Positions 35,993 through 44,570 of a DNA stretch of 64,000 nt are shown here, piece by piece. The DNA comes from Sphaerisporangium rubeum. GTDB lineage: Bacteria; Actinomycetota; Actinomycetes; Streptosporangiales; Streptosporangiaceae. A model generated the notes under the pieces. That model made no database searches and was not told where the DNA came from. It was given only the letters and a program-made list of their open reading frames with translations. Each line of letters opens with the position of its first letter. The first letter of the stretch is position 1. Location of the stretch: the NCBI RefSeq assembly GCF_014207705.1, contig NZ_JACHIU010000001.1:2224501-2288500 (forward strand), in the 5' to 3' direction. The translations under genes were made by a program, and so were the position numbers.

Positions 35993-38173
35993 TTAGTTTG
36001 TGGTGGGATGGGTGAAACGGGGGATGAGGCGGTAGGGGTTGCCGTTCGTCTCGTTGGCGGGGATCTTGGCGAGGGTGCGGGTCGGGGTGCCTTTGAAGTC
36101 GAGGACGGTCACCTCGGTGGGGGATTTCGTCAGGTCGTGGACCAGAAGGTGTGCGTCGTTGTACCAGCCGATCACTGTCCGTCTGTAGGGGAGGGGGACG
36201 GTGGCGACGCGCTTGGCGGTGGTGTTCCAGACGCAGAGGGTGCCGGCTCTGTCGGGGCAGAAGGTGGCGAAGAGGTTGCCGGCGGGGCTGAACATGGATT
36301 CCCGGTCGATGGGGTCGCCGGTGTTGGGGATGGTGCGGATGAGCTTGCCGGCGAGGTCGTAGAAGCGGACCCCGGATTTGGCGCCGTCCAGGTAGCGATG
36401 GGCCACGCTTGTCTCGCCTGGGGCCCACATGAAGGGATAGCCGGCGGCGCCTGGAACGCGCAGGGGGACGGATCTGGCGGTGGCGGTCTCGCGGTCGACT
36501 ATGACGAAACCCACCGCGGTGCGGTTGTTGGTAGGGGTGACGTCGTAGGTGGTGAGGAGCAGGCGGCGGCCGTCGGAGGACCAGTACGGGGAGAAGTTCT
36601 GCAGGGGTTTGTCGGTGAGGCGGACGGCGAACTCGCGGCCGGTGGCGCGTTCGACGAGGCGGACCAGGTCGTACGGCTGGGGGATGGTGTCCTTCAGCCA
36701 CGGCAGGACGGCGAGCCATGTGCCGTCGGGGGAGACCAGCGGCTCGTGGAAAGGGCCGACGGACTCGAAGCCGCCTTGGGAGTCGCGTGCGTAGGACTTG
36801 CTCTCCTTCTCACCGAGGTACATGTACGACGTCAGCCGCACGGGGTCGCCGGGGCTTTCGTACAGGGTCGTCTTGGTTCCCGGCGGGGTCAGCTCGGTGG
36901 ACGGGGTCGGCGGTGCGGCCGTGATCTCGGGGACGGGGACCGCGAGGGTCGCCGAGGGGGTGGGACGGGACACGGGGTCGTCGCCGCGAGGGATGAGCAC
37001 GTAGGCCAGCAGCGCGGAGACCACGGCGATCGTGGCGGCGGCCCCGATCCACAGCCCACGGCGGTTCCTGGCGGGGCCGTCGGGACGGGTGGTGGACGTC
37101 GAGAGTCCCGGGCCGGTGTCCACCGGCCCGCCTGAAGACGGACCGGGGACACTGTGCGGTCCGGAGCTGGTGGGCACCGGCTCTCCAGGGGACGGCCAGG
37201 GAACGCCGTGCGTGTCGGGAACCGGGGAGACCGAGGCTCCGGGGGACGGCCAGAGGGGATTCCCGGGGGTGCCGGAGGGGATCGGGGGACCGCCGGTGAG
37301 TGCCGATGGAGGGGGGCCGGTGGAGGCGGCGGCGGTGCCGGCGGACAGGAGGTCGGCTCCTGGGGGACGGTTCTGTGCGCCTAGGAGGCGGAGCAAGGCG
37401 TCGCGGGCCGTGGGGCGGACGGCGGGGGCTTTGGCGAGGCAGTCGGCGATCAGGTCGCGGAGGTCGCCGTCGAGGTCGCCGAGGTCGGGGTCCTTGTGCA
37501 GGATGCGGTTGATGACGGCCGGGAGGGAGTCCATGCCGAACGGGGGACGGCCGATCGCGGCGAAGACCATGGTGGAGCCCCAGGAGAACAGGTCGGCGGG
37601 GGGCTCGACGGAGGTGCCTTCGAGTTGTTCCGGTGCCATGTACGGCGGGGTGCCGATGGCGCCTGAGCCGGTGGCGGAGGTGTCGAGGGCCCGGGCTATG
37701 CCGAAGTCGATGACGCGGGGGCCGTCCCGGCTGAGCAGCACGTTGCTGGGTTTGAAGTCACGGTGCACAACTCCGGCGCGGTGGATGGCGGTGAGCGCCG
37801 TCATGGTGCCGACAGCGAGGCGTCGTAGCCGCGCGCCGCGCAGGGGGCCGTCGCGTTCGACGCTTTGTTGCAGGGTGGGGCCTTCGATGTACTCGCTGAC
37901 GATGTACGGCCGTCCGTCCTCGGTGCCGCTCTCGACGACCTGGGCCGTGCAGAACGGCGCGACGCGGCGCAGGATCTCGGTCTCCCGCTGGAAACGCGCG
38001 GCGGAGGCGTCGTCGCCGAGGCCGCGGCGCAGCATCTTGACGGCGACGTGTTCGTCGGTCGGCGCGGTGCCGAGGTAGACCGACCCCTGGCCGCCTTCGC
38101 CGATCCGTCCGGTCAGCCGGTACTCGCCGAGGCTTTCCGGGTCGCCTGGACGCAGGGGTGCGATCTCGCTCAT
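35993..38173 (-). CDS. Membrane Ser/Thr protein kinase with beta-propeller-like sensor
   Basis: A 726-residue PknB-type kinase. Glycine loop GRIGEGGQGSVY, Lys46 in VAVKML, catalytic loop HRDFKPSN with Asp139, DFG Asp156 and activation segment MAPEQLEG are all intact, so it should be active. After a Pro/Gly-rich linker one transmembrane helix (LWIGAAATIAVVSALLAYVL) at about residues 371-392 leads to an external domain of WD40-like repeats (SPDGTWLAVLPW, SSDGRRLLL, SPAGNLFATFC). It starts seven bases after the stop of a paralogous gene, so the two are one transcript. Substrates are unknown. Confidence 0.87.
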   Translation of the reverse strand: MSEIAPLRPGDPESLGEYRLTGRIGEGGQGSVYLGTAPTDEHVAVKMLRRGLGDDASAARFQRETEILRRVAPFCTAQVVESGTEDGRPYIVSEYIEGPTLQQSVERDGPLRGARLRRLAVGTMTALTAIHRAGVVHRDFKPSNVLLSRDGPRVIDFGIARALDTSATGSGAIGTPPYMAPEQLEGTSVEPPADLFSWGSTMVFAAIGRPPFGMDSLPAVINRILHKDPDLGDLDGDLRDLIADCLAKAPAVRPTARDALLRLLGAQNRPPGADLLSAGTAAASTGPPPSALTGGPPIPSGTPGNPLWPSPGASVSPVPDTHGVPWPSPGEPVPTSSGPHSVPGPSSGGPVDTGPGLSTSTTRPDGPARNRRGLWIGAAATIAVVSALLAYVLIPRGDDPVSRPTPSATLAVPVPEITAAPPTPSTELTPPGTKTTLYESPGDPVRLTSYMYLGEKESKSYARDSQGGFESVGPFHEPLVSPDGTWLAVLPWLKDTIPQPYDLVRLVERATGREFAVRLTDKPLQNFSPYWSSDGRRLLLTTYDVTPTNNRTAVGFVIVDRETATARSVPLRVPGAAGYPFMWAPGETSVAHRYLDGAKSGVRFYDLAGKLIRTIPNTGDPIDRESMFSPAGNLFATFCPDRAGTLCVWNTTAKRVATVPLPYRRTVIGWYNDAHLLVHDLTKSPTEVTVLDFKGTPTRTLAKIPANETNGNPYRLIPRFTHPTTN

Positions 38174-38180
38174 GGTCTCG

Positions 38181-40274
38181 TCACTTGCGCGCGAAGCGGA
38201 GTTGCTGGGAGTACTTGGCGTCTTTCTTGTCGACCTCGACCAGGGTGCGCTGGACCTTGCCGTGGAAGTCGAGCACCACGTACTTCTTGGTGGCTTTGCG
38301 CGGGTCGTACACCAGCAGGTGGTTCTCGTCCCACCAGCCCTGCACGGACGCGTCCCCGCTCCACACGGGGATGGTGGCGACACGGTTGCCGGAGGCCACA
38401 TTCCACACGCAGATGGCGTCCCCGTCGCCGTTCGGGCAGTAGGTGTAGAACGAGGCGCCTGATGGTGAGAACAACCCGGGTCCGGGGACCAGCCCGACCC
38501 ACGGCAGGGTGCGGCCCAGCTTGCCGTCGAGGGTGCGGAACCGCAGGCCGAAACGGGGTTTGGTCTTCTTCTCGTACGCACCGGCGACCTGCGTGCCGTC
38601 GGGGCTCCAGTCGAAGTTGCCGAACCCGTCGCGTGCGTCGTCGGTCATCACGACGGTGGCCTTGCGGGTGCGTACGTCGACGGTGACGAACCCGCGCGGG
38701 TACTGCGTCTCGTTCTTGGTGTCGATCTCGTACACGGTGAGCAGGTACCGGGTGCTGTCCCGTGACCAGGTGCCGGACAGCCCGCGCAGCGGCTGCTTGA
38801 GGGTGTCGACCGAGAACCGCTCGCCGGTCCTGCGGTTGATGAAGACGACGTTGTCGTAGCTGGACGCGGCGAACTTCAGCCACGGGTTGACCGCGATCCA
38901 CTCGCCGTCGGGGGAGACGGTGGGGTCGCCGAACTCGGCGTTCTTCGCGACGGCGGTGAAGGTGTCCTTGTCCGGGTCGCGGACGTAGGTCTCGAACTTC
39001 TTGTCGTCGAGGTTCTGCACGAAGTACGACACCAGCTGAACCGGATCCGAGGGGTGTTCGTGGACCTTGAGGCGGATGCCGGGGGTGGTGAACTCCTTGG
39101 TGGCCTTCTGCGGCGGGCTGGGGGACGCCTCGATGACCGAGGCGGACGGGGCCGGCAGCGGCGTCGGCGGCGGCGCGGCCTGGGTCCCTTGTGTGGCCTG
39201 CGCGGCCGGACCGGTCGTCTGCGGTTGCCGGGAGGTGAGGACGTACACCGAGCCGCCGGACACCACGGCGATGGCGACGGCCGCCGCGGCGAGCATGAGG
39301 CCGCGCCTGCGGCCCCCGCCGGACGGCGGCGGCGGAGGCAGGAAGTCGACACGGCTGGAGGGGTCCGGCGGTGGCGGGGCACCGAGCGCGACGGGTGGCT
39401 GGGGGGCTGCCTCGGGGGTGACGGGAGTGGCCGGCGGGGCCGGATCGGCGGGGACCGCCTCCAGGGTGGCGAGGATCTGTGAGTGGCCGACGAGCCGCAG
39501 CAGGGCCTCGCCGGCGGCGGGACGTCGCGCGGGGTCCTTGGCCAGGCAGCCGGCGACGAGGCTGAGCAGGTCGTCGTCGAGCACACCGAGGTCGGGTTCG
39601 TGGCGCAGCACCCGGTTGATGGTCGCCGACATCGACCCCGCGTCGAACGGCGCCGTGCCGGACGCGGCGAACAGCATGGTGGCACCCCAGGCGAACATGT
39701 CGGCCGCCGGGCCGATCGGTGCGCCTTCGAGCTGCTCGGGGGTGAGGTACGCGGGGGTGCCGACCGAGCGTGTGGTGCTCTCCACCCCGGCGTCGAGCGC
39801 CTGCGCGATGCCGAAGTCGATCACCCGGGGACCGTCGGGGCCGAGCAGGACGCTGGACGGGCTGAACTCGCGGTGCACGACCCCGGCCTGATGGATGGCG
39901 ACGAGGGCCGTCATGGTGCCGATGGCGAGGCGGTGCAGCGCGGGTCCCCGCAGCGGCCCGTCCGCCTCGACGGCCGCCTGCAGCGTGGGGCCGTCGATGT
40001 ACTCGCTGACGACGTACGGCCGTCCGCCGGCCTGGCCGGTCTCCAGGACCTGCGCGGTGCAGAAGGCCGAGACCTGCCGTAGCTCCTCGATCTTGGCGAG
40101 GAAGTCGTCGCCGCCGCGGCTGTCCTCGTGGAGCAACTTGATCGCGACGTGTTCGCTCTGCGGGCTCTTGGCGAGGTAGACGGTGCTCCGGCCGCCTTCG
40201 CCCAGCCGGCCGATGATGTGATACGGGCCCAGCGCGGAGGGATCGTCCGATTGCAGGGGCAGGACCTGCGGCAT
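38181..40274 (-). CDS. Kinase-like protein with degenerate catalytic loop (probable pseudokinase)
   Basis: A 697-residue paralogue of the next gene with the same layout: kinase-like domain, Pro-rich linker, one helix (GLMLAAAAVAIAVVSGGSVYV) and WD40-like external repeats. ATP-site Lys46 (VAIKLL) and DFG Asp153 are kept, but the catalytic loop reads HREFSPSS where an active kinase has HRDxKxxN: the base Asp is Glu136, Lys is Ser138 and Asn is Ser141. The DNA at 39850-39880 is unambiguous. Loss of all three argues for little or no phosphotransfer, so it may regulate or dimerise with the active kinase downstream. AAGGAG precedes the start. Confidence 0.85.
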   Translation of the reverse strand: MPQVLPLQSDDPSALGPYHIIGRLGEGGRSTVYLAKSPQSEHVAIKLLHEDSRGGDDFLAKIEELRQVSAFCTAQVLETGQAGGRPYVVSEYIDGPTLQAAVEADGPLRGPALHRLAIGTMTALVAIHQAGVVHREFSPSSVLLGPDGPRVIDFGIAQALDAGVESTTRSVGTPAYLTPEQLEGAPIGPAADMFAWGATMLFAASGTAPFDAGSMSATINRVLRHEPDLGVLDDDLLSLVAGCLAKDPARRPAAGEALLRLVGHSQILATLEAVPADPAPPATPVTPEAAPQPPVALGAPPPPDPSSRVDFLPPPPPSGGGRRRGLMLAAAAVAIAVVSGGSVYVLTSRQPQTTGPAAQATQGTQAAPPPTPLPAPSASVIEASPSPPQKATKEFTTPGIRLKVHEHPSDPVQLVSYFVQNLDDKKFETYVRDPDKDTFTAVAKNAEFGDPTVSPDGEWIAVNPWLKFAASSYDNVVFINRRTGERFSVDTLKQPLRGLSGTWSRDSTRYLLTVYEIDTKNETQYPRGFVTVDVRTRKATVVMTDDARDGFGNFDWSPDGTQVAGAYEKKTKPRFGLRFRTLDGKLGRTLPWVGLVPGPGLFSPSGASFYTYCPNGDGDAICVWNVASGNRVATIPVWSGDASVQGWWDENHLLVYDPRKATKKYVVLDFHGKVQRTLVEVDKKDAKYSQQLRFARK

Positions 40275-40397
40275 ATCGGGAGGCTCCTTAAAAAGTGGGT
40301 CCCTAGATCATCAATTATGCGTACTGAAGCACATGTCCGGCAGGCTCTTCCCGCTTTTCCTGGGTAACTGAGTGGTTAGAGAACTAAGGGGGCGAAC

Positions 40398-40646
40398 ATG
40401 GCGAGATGTGAAGTATGCGGAAATGATTACGATATGACCTTCGAAGTGCATGCCATGGGTGGAGTGCACACTTTCGATAGCTTCGAGTGCGCGATCCAGC
40501 GCATGGCGCCGTCCTGCGAGCACTGCGGCTGCCGGATCATCGGCCACGGCGTCGAGGCGAACGGCCACTGGTACTGCTGCGCGCACTGTGCGCGTTCGCA
40601 AGGCGTCACCGAGATCGTCGACCGGGTCGGCGCCGGCGTGCGCTGA
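40398..40646 (+). CDS. Cys-rich zinc-ribbon-like mini-protein
   Basis: An 82-residue protein with nine cysteines and several histidines: CEVCGNDYDMTFEVHAMG, FDSFECAIQRM, CEHCGCRIIGHGVE and WYCCAHCA. The paired CxxC and CC/CxxC arrangement suggests two zinc sites, similar to prokaryotic metallothionein-like annotated proteins. AGGGGG lies seven bases before the ATG. It is divergent from the kinase pair and convergent with the importer. A role in metal binding is inferred only from the cysteines. Confidence 0.65.
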   Translation: MARCEVCGNDYDMTFEVHAMGGVHTFDSFECAIQRMAPSCEHCGCRIIGHGVEANGHWYCCAHCARSQGVTEIVDRVGAGVR

Positions 40647-40650
40647 GCCG

Positions 40651-41571
40651 TCAGCCCTTCACGGCGCCGATGATCACACCCTTGGTGAAGTGGCGCTGCA
40701 CGAACGGGTAGACGAACAGCACCGGGATCAGCGCCAGCACCACGATCGCCATCTGGATGGCGAGGCTCGGCGGCAGCGGCTCACCCGCGATCGTGTCACT
40801 GGTCTGGCCGACCACCAGCGACTGGCCCTGCAGGACGTACTGCCGCAGCACCACCTGCAGGGGCCACTTGGCGTTGTCGTTGAGGTACAGGACCGCGTTG
40901 AAGAACGAGTTCCAGTACCCCACGGCGTAGAACATGCCGATCACCGCGACGACGCCTTTGGAGATGGGGAGCACGATCCGGCCGAGGATGCGGAACTCGC
41001 CGGCCCCGTCGATGCGCGCGCTGTCGATGATCTCACCGGGGATGTTCATGAAGAACGCGCGCATCACCACCAGGTTGAACGCCGTCACCGCCGACGGCAG
41101 GATCAGGGCCCAGTAGGTGTCGATCAGCCCGAGCGAGCTGACCAGCAGGTAGTTCGGGATCATGCCGGGCCCGAACAGATACGTCGCGAGGATCAGGAAC
41201 AGCAGCGGCCGGTGCAACAGCGAGCCCGGCCGCGACAGGCCGTACGCCGCCAGCACCGTCACCGACAGGCTGATCGCCGTGCCGACCCCGGTGACCGCGA
41301 GACTGATCACCACCGCGCGCGTCACCACCCCGCCGGAGAACAGCTCACGGTAGGCGGCGAGCGTCAGCTCCCCCGGCACGGTGACCAGGCCGCCGGCCCT
41401 GCTCACCACGTCCTGCGGGGACAGGCTGGTCAGCACCACCATGTAGATCGGGAACACCACGCTCGCCACGATCAGCGTGAGGATCACGCTCTTGAGCGTG
41501 CGTCCCGCCACGCTCGGCCGTTCGTCCCATATCGGCCGGGCCGTCGATACCGTCATGCCGCTCGCTCTCAT
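40651..41571 (-). CDS. Carbohydrate ABC transporter permease (LplC/YtcP type)
   Basis: A 306-residue permease with six predicted helices. It begins TVSTARPIWDERPSVAGRTL, has the EAA-loop IIDSARIDGAGEFRILGRIV and ends FVQRHFTKGVIIGAVKG, typical of the LplC/YtcP subgroup that imports complex oligosaccharides. The ATG at 41571 overlaps the stop of the upstream permease (ATGA), showing coupling; a second ATG at 41556 is possible. It is the last gene of an importer operon read leftward. Confidence 0.9.
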   Translation of the reverse strand: MRASGMTVSTARPIWDERPSVAGRTLKSVILTLIVASVVFPIYMVVLTSLSPQDVVSRAGGLVTVPGELTLAAYRELFSGGVVTRAVVISLAVTGVGTAISLSVTVLAAYGLSRPGSLLHRPLLFLILATYLFGPGMIPNYLLVSSLGLIDTYWALILPSAVTAFNLVVMRAFFMNIPGEIIDSARIDGAGEFRILGRIVLPISKGVVAVIGMFYAVGYWNSFFNAVLYLNDNAKWPLQVVLRQYVLQGQSLVVGQTSDTIAGEPLPPSLAIQMAIVVLALIPVLFVYPFVQRHFTKGVIIGAVKG

Positions 41572-42500
41572 GTCCGCTTGTAGATGCCCTGCTCGCCGAA
41601 CCGGTGCGCCACCTTGTTGGCGATCAGGATCAGCACCAGCCCGACCAGGCCCTTGACCATGCCGGCCGCCGCGCCGTAGCTCCACTCGCCGGTGGTGAGC
41701 GTGCGCCAGTACACGAAGGTGTCGAGCACCTCGGCGGCGTCCCTGCCGACGGCGTCGCGCTGGAGGAAGAACTGCTCGAAGCCCACGTTGAGCGCGTCGC
41801 CGAGCCGCAGGATCAGCAGGAGGATCACCACCGGACGCAGGCCCGGCAGCGTGATGTGCCACAGGCGTCGCCACCGTCCCGCACCGTCGACCGCCGCCGC
41901 CTCGTACAGGTTGCGGTCGATGGCGGCCAGCGCGGCGAGGAAGATGATCGTGCCCCACCCGGCGTCCTTCCACACCGTCTCGCCGGTGACGAGCAGCAGG
42001 AACGTGTCGGGGTTGGTCATCAGGTCGATGCCCTCGTGGCCGTTCTCGCGCAGGATCTGCGAGACCAGGCCCGCGCCGCCGAGCATCTGCTGGAACAGCG
42101 TGACCACCAGCACCCACGAGAAGAAGTGCGGCATGTACACGACGCTCTGCACCAGCAGCCGCACCCTCGGCCGCACCACGCTGTCCAGCAGGATCGCCAG
42201 CGCGATCGGCACGGGGAAGTAGAAGACGAGCTGGAACGCCGTGATGCCGAGGGTGTTGAGGGTCGCGTCCCAGAAGCTCGCGTCGAGCAGCAGCCACTGG
42301 AAGTTGGCGAACCCGACGAACGGGCTCTCGGCGATGCCGACGTACGGAGAGTAGTCCTGGAACGCGATGACGTTGCCGAGCAGCGGCACGTAGTGGAAGA
42401 GCAGCAGCAGCCCGACGGCCGGCGCGGTCATCAGCAACAGGGGCCAGTCGCGCCGCAACCGGGCCCGCAGCGGGTCCGCGGCGGGATTTTTGCCGGTCAT
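41568..42500 (-). CDS. Carbohydrate ABC transporter permease (LplB/YteP type)
   Basis: A 310-residue permease: LRRDWPLLLMTAPAVGLLLL at the N-terminus, the LplB-type FQDYSPYVG, and EAA loop YEAAAVDGAGRWRRLWHITL. The frame is open to 42623 but the upstream part crosses a strong hairpin; the ATG at 42500 gives the family length. It pairs with the permease at 40651. Again no ATPase gene is in the operon, so a shared ATPase elsewhere is expected. Confidence 0.88.
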   Translation of the reverse strand: MTGKNPAADPLRARLRRDWPLLLMTAPAVGLLLLFHYVPLLGNVIAFQDYSPYVGIAESPFVGFANFQWLLLDASFWDATLNTLGITAFQLVFYFPVPIALAILLDSVVRPRVRLLVQSVVYMPHFFSWVLVVTLFQQMLGGAGLVSQILRENGHEGIDLMTNPDTFLLLVTGETVWKDAGWGTIIFLAALAAIDRNLYEAAAVDGAGRWRRLWHITLPGLRPVVILLLILRLGDALNVGFEQFFLQRDAVGRDAAEVLDTFVYWRTLTTGEWSYGAAAGMVKGLVGLVLILIANKVAHRFGEQGIYKRT

Positions 42501-42567
42501 CCGGGATTTTCCGCCGTACCGGCTTGCCTTGGCACCCCTGTTCCGGACAGAGTTAAGGGTGCCGGTT

Positions 42568-42596
42568 CCGGCGGGTGAGGTCAGGTCACCCGCCGG
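42568..42596 (-). terminator. Intra-operon hairpin between binding protein and permeases
   Basis: CCGGCGGGTGA (42568-42578) and TCACCCGCCGG (42586-42596) make a perfect 11-bp stem with a 7-base loop in the 159-base gap between the binding-protein and permease genes. Such hairpins often cause partial termination or protect the upstream message, giving more binding protein than permease. Confidence 0.5.
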
Positions 42597-42659
42597 GCCG
42601 GTCTTTCTCGTGTCGGAGGTCAACTCGGCCGCCTGTCCGGCCGTGCCCCGGCGCGGTCC

Positions 42660-44369
42660 TCACGCACGGCCGTTGTCCCGCAGGACCTTCAGGTAGAAGT
42701 CCCTGGCCTCGTCGCCGCCGTCCCGCCGCCACTCCTCGACGATCTTCTTGATGTCGCTCACCGGCCGCCGTCCGCGCATGACGTCGGTGAACTTGTCCTC
42801 GGTGGGGACCTGGAGCCCCGACATCTTGGACGGCCGCTGGTGGCGGATGCCGGCGAGCGGCGTGGGCTCGATGTACTTGAAGCTCTCGTTCTGCCAGGTC
42901 ACGCTGTCGCGCACCGCGTCGGGGTAGGCGACGAACTCGGCGACGAGCGGCCGGCCGCCGAGGAAGACGTACGACGGCGCGATCTCCTTGCGGCCGAGGT
43001 CGGTCGGCTGCGGCACCCCGGCCTGGTCGCGGTCGAAGTGCTTGCCTTCGACGCCGTAGGTCGCGAGTTCGTACTCCTTGGTGCCGAACGGCGCGGCGCA
43101 CCAGTTCAGGATGCCGAGGATCTCCTTCATCTTCTCCGGGCCGAGGCCCTTCCTGACGAAGGTGAAGATCCCCGCCGGGTTGTTGTGGTACATCATCGGC
43201 GTGCCGCCGTCGTGCGCGAACAGTGGCAGCGCGCCGATCGCGAAGTCGGGGTTCTTGCCGCGGTGCTGCGCGAGCAGTTCCTTCCAGGCGCCGAGGCCGT
43301 CCCGGTAGATGAGCAACTGGCCGGAGGCGAACAGGTCCTTCTCGTTGGCACCCTTGCTGCCGGCGACGTTCGGATGGATCAGCTTGGCCTCGAACAGCTT
43401 CCGCATGAACGTGACGCACTGTTCCCATTCCGGCGTCTCGTACTTGTACACCAGCTTGCCGTCCTGCACGCGCCACTCCTGCGGCACCCGGAACGTCGGC
43501 CACAGCATCTCGTGGATGTCCCCGAAGGCCCAGCGCTTCGCCTTGGGGTCGGTGATGGCCTTGCCGAGCTCGAACAGCTCGTCGGCGCTCTTCGGCAGCG
43601 TCCAGCCGGCGTTCTCGGCGAACAGGTCCTTGCGGTACAGCAACGCGAACGGGTAGGGCTCGGTGGGGAACGGCACCGCCATCAGCTTGCCGTTGAACAC
43701 CGAGAACTCCCACGCCGGCGACGGCAGGTTGGCGAGCATCGGGTACGCCTTCACCTTGTCACCCTGCAGGTACGGCGTGAGGTCCTCGAAGGCCTTGTCG
43801 ACGGCCAGGTTGAAGTCGGACATCTTCTCGATCTCCCACTGCGGGATGACCATGAGCTCGGGGATGTCCCCGGCCGCGAGCCGCGCGGTGACCTTGTCGA
43901 CGTAGGTGATGCCGTCGGCGATCTGGAACTCGATCGTGGACCCCATGTCGGCGTTGCACGCCTGGAAGTAGGAGTTGTCGTCGAGCCCCGGCGGCGGCGG
44001 ACCCCACAGCGGCGTCATGGCCTTGTACGTGCCGCCGGGGCCCTTGGCGGTGATCGCGTCGGCGGCGTTCAGCGGGTACTTCAGGTAGCCGCCGCCGACG
44101 CCTGGCACGCCTGGCAGATTGGAGACGGTGCCGGGTACGTCGGGGGCGACGCCGGGGTAGGCCACGTACGACGGGGTGAGGGTCTTGAGCTTGTCGGCGG
44201 CGGCCGCGGTGGCGCCGCCGCCGCTGCCGGGTCGACGGGTGGCGGGGGCGGAGCAGGCGGCCGTGAGGCCGCCGCCGGCGAGCGCGGCGGCGCCGAGGCC
44301 GGCGAGGCCGAGGAAACCGCGGCGGGTGGTGCGCACGGGGGCTTGGTCGCGATGCGGAGGGTGTTCCAC
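42660..44369 (-). CDS. Tat-exported carbohydrate-binding lipoprotein (LplA/YtcQ type)
   Basis: A 569-residue solute-binding protein, the larger size typical of LplA/YtcQ proteins. The N-terminus has a twin-arginine motif TTRRGFLGLAG and lipobox LTAAC with Cys39, so it is exported folded and lipid-anchored. The mature part shows conserved SBP features (VPFPTEPYPFALLYRKDLF, YELATYGVEGKHF). The GTG start has AAGGGA upstream. It heads the importer operon and is divergent from the ROK repressor, with an XylR-like operator between them, so it probably binds a plant-derived oligosaccharide. Confidence 0.88.
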   Translation of the reverse strand: MEHPPHRDQAPVRTTRRGFLGLAGLGAAALAGGGLTAACSAPATRRPGSGGGATAAAADKLKTLTPSYVAYPGVAPDVPGTVSNLPGVPGVGGGYLKYPLNAADAITAKGPGGTYKAMTPLWGPPPPGLDDNSYFQACNADMGSTIEFQIADGITYVDKVTARLAAGDIPELMVIPQWEIEKMSDFNLAVDKAFEDLTPYLQGDKVKAYPMLANLPSPAWEFSVFNGKLMAVPFPTEPYPFALLYRKDLFAENAGWTLPKSADELFELGKAITDPKAKRWAFGDIHEMLWPTFRVPQEWRVQDGKLVYKYETPEWEQCVTFMRKLFEAKLIHPNVAGSKGANEKDLFASGQLLIYRDGLGAWKELLAQHRGKNPDFAIGALPLFAHDGGTPMMYHNNPAGIFTFVRKGLGPEKMKEILGILNWCAAPFGTKEYELATYGVEGKHFDRDQAGVPQPTDLGRKEIAPSYVFLGGRPLVAEFVAYPDAVRDSVTWQNESFKYIEPTPLAGIRHQRPSKMSGLQVPTEDKFTDVMRGRRPVSDIKKIVEEWRRDGGDEARDFYLKVLRDNGRA

Positions 44370-44438
44370 GACACTTTCCCTTCGGTTCGGGTCAGGTATC
44401 TCGTCAGGGGTGTCGGCCCGGGCAGGCTACGAGGTAGA

Positions 44439-44468
44439 GTTAGTTCGTCTTACGACCAAACAAACTAG
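44439..44468. promoter_or_regulatory. XylR-like operator between importer and ROK gene
   Basis: The + strand reads GTTAGTTCG (44439-44447) ... CCAAACAAACTAG (44456-44468). Read on the minus strand it begins CTAGTTTGTTTGG, nearly the classic XylR half-site TTAGTTTGTTTGG, and continues to an ACGAACTAAC second half. It shares TAGTTTGyTTG and ACGAAC with the site at 23217-23242. Confidence 0.6.
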
Positions 44469-44570
44469 ACCAGCGTGACGTGCGCCACAAGAGACGGCGG
44501 TCCGGCCGCCGTCAGGCGGCGCCGGTGAGCACGCCGGGATGAGGCATGACCTGCCGCTCGATGATGAGGC

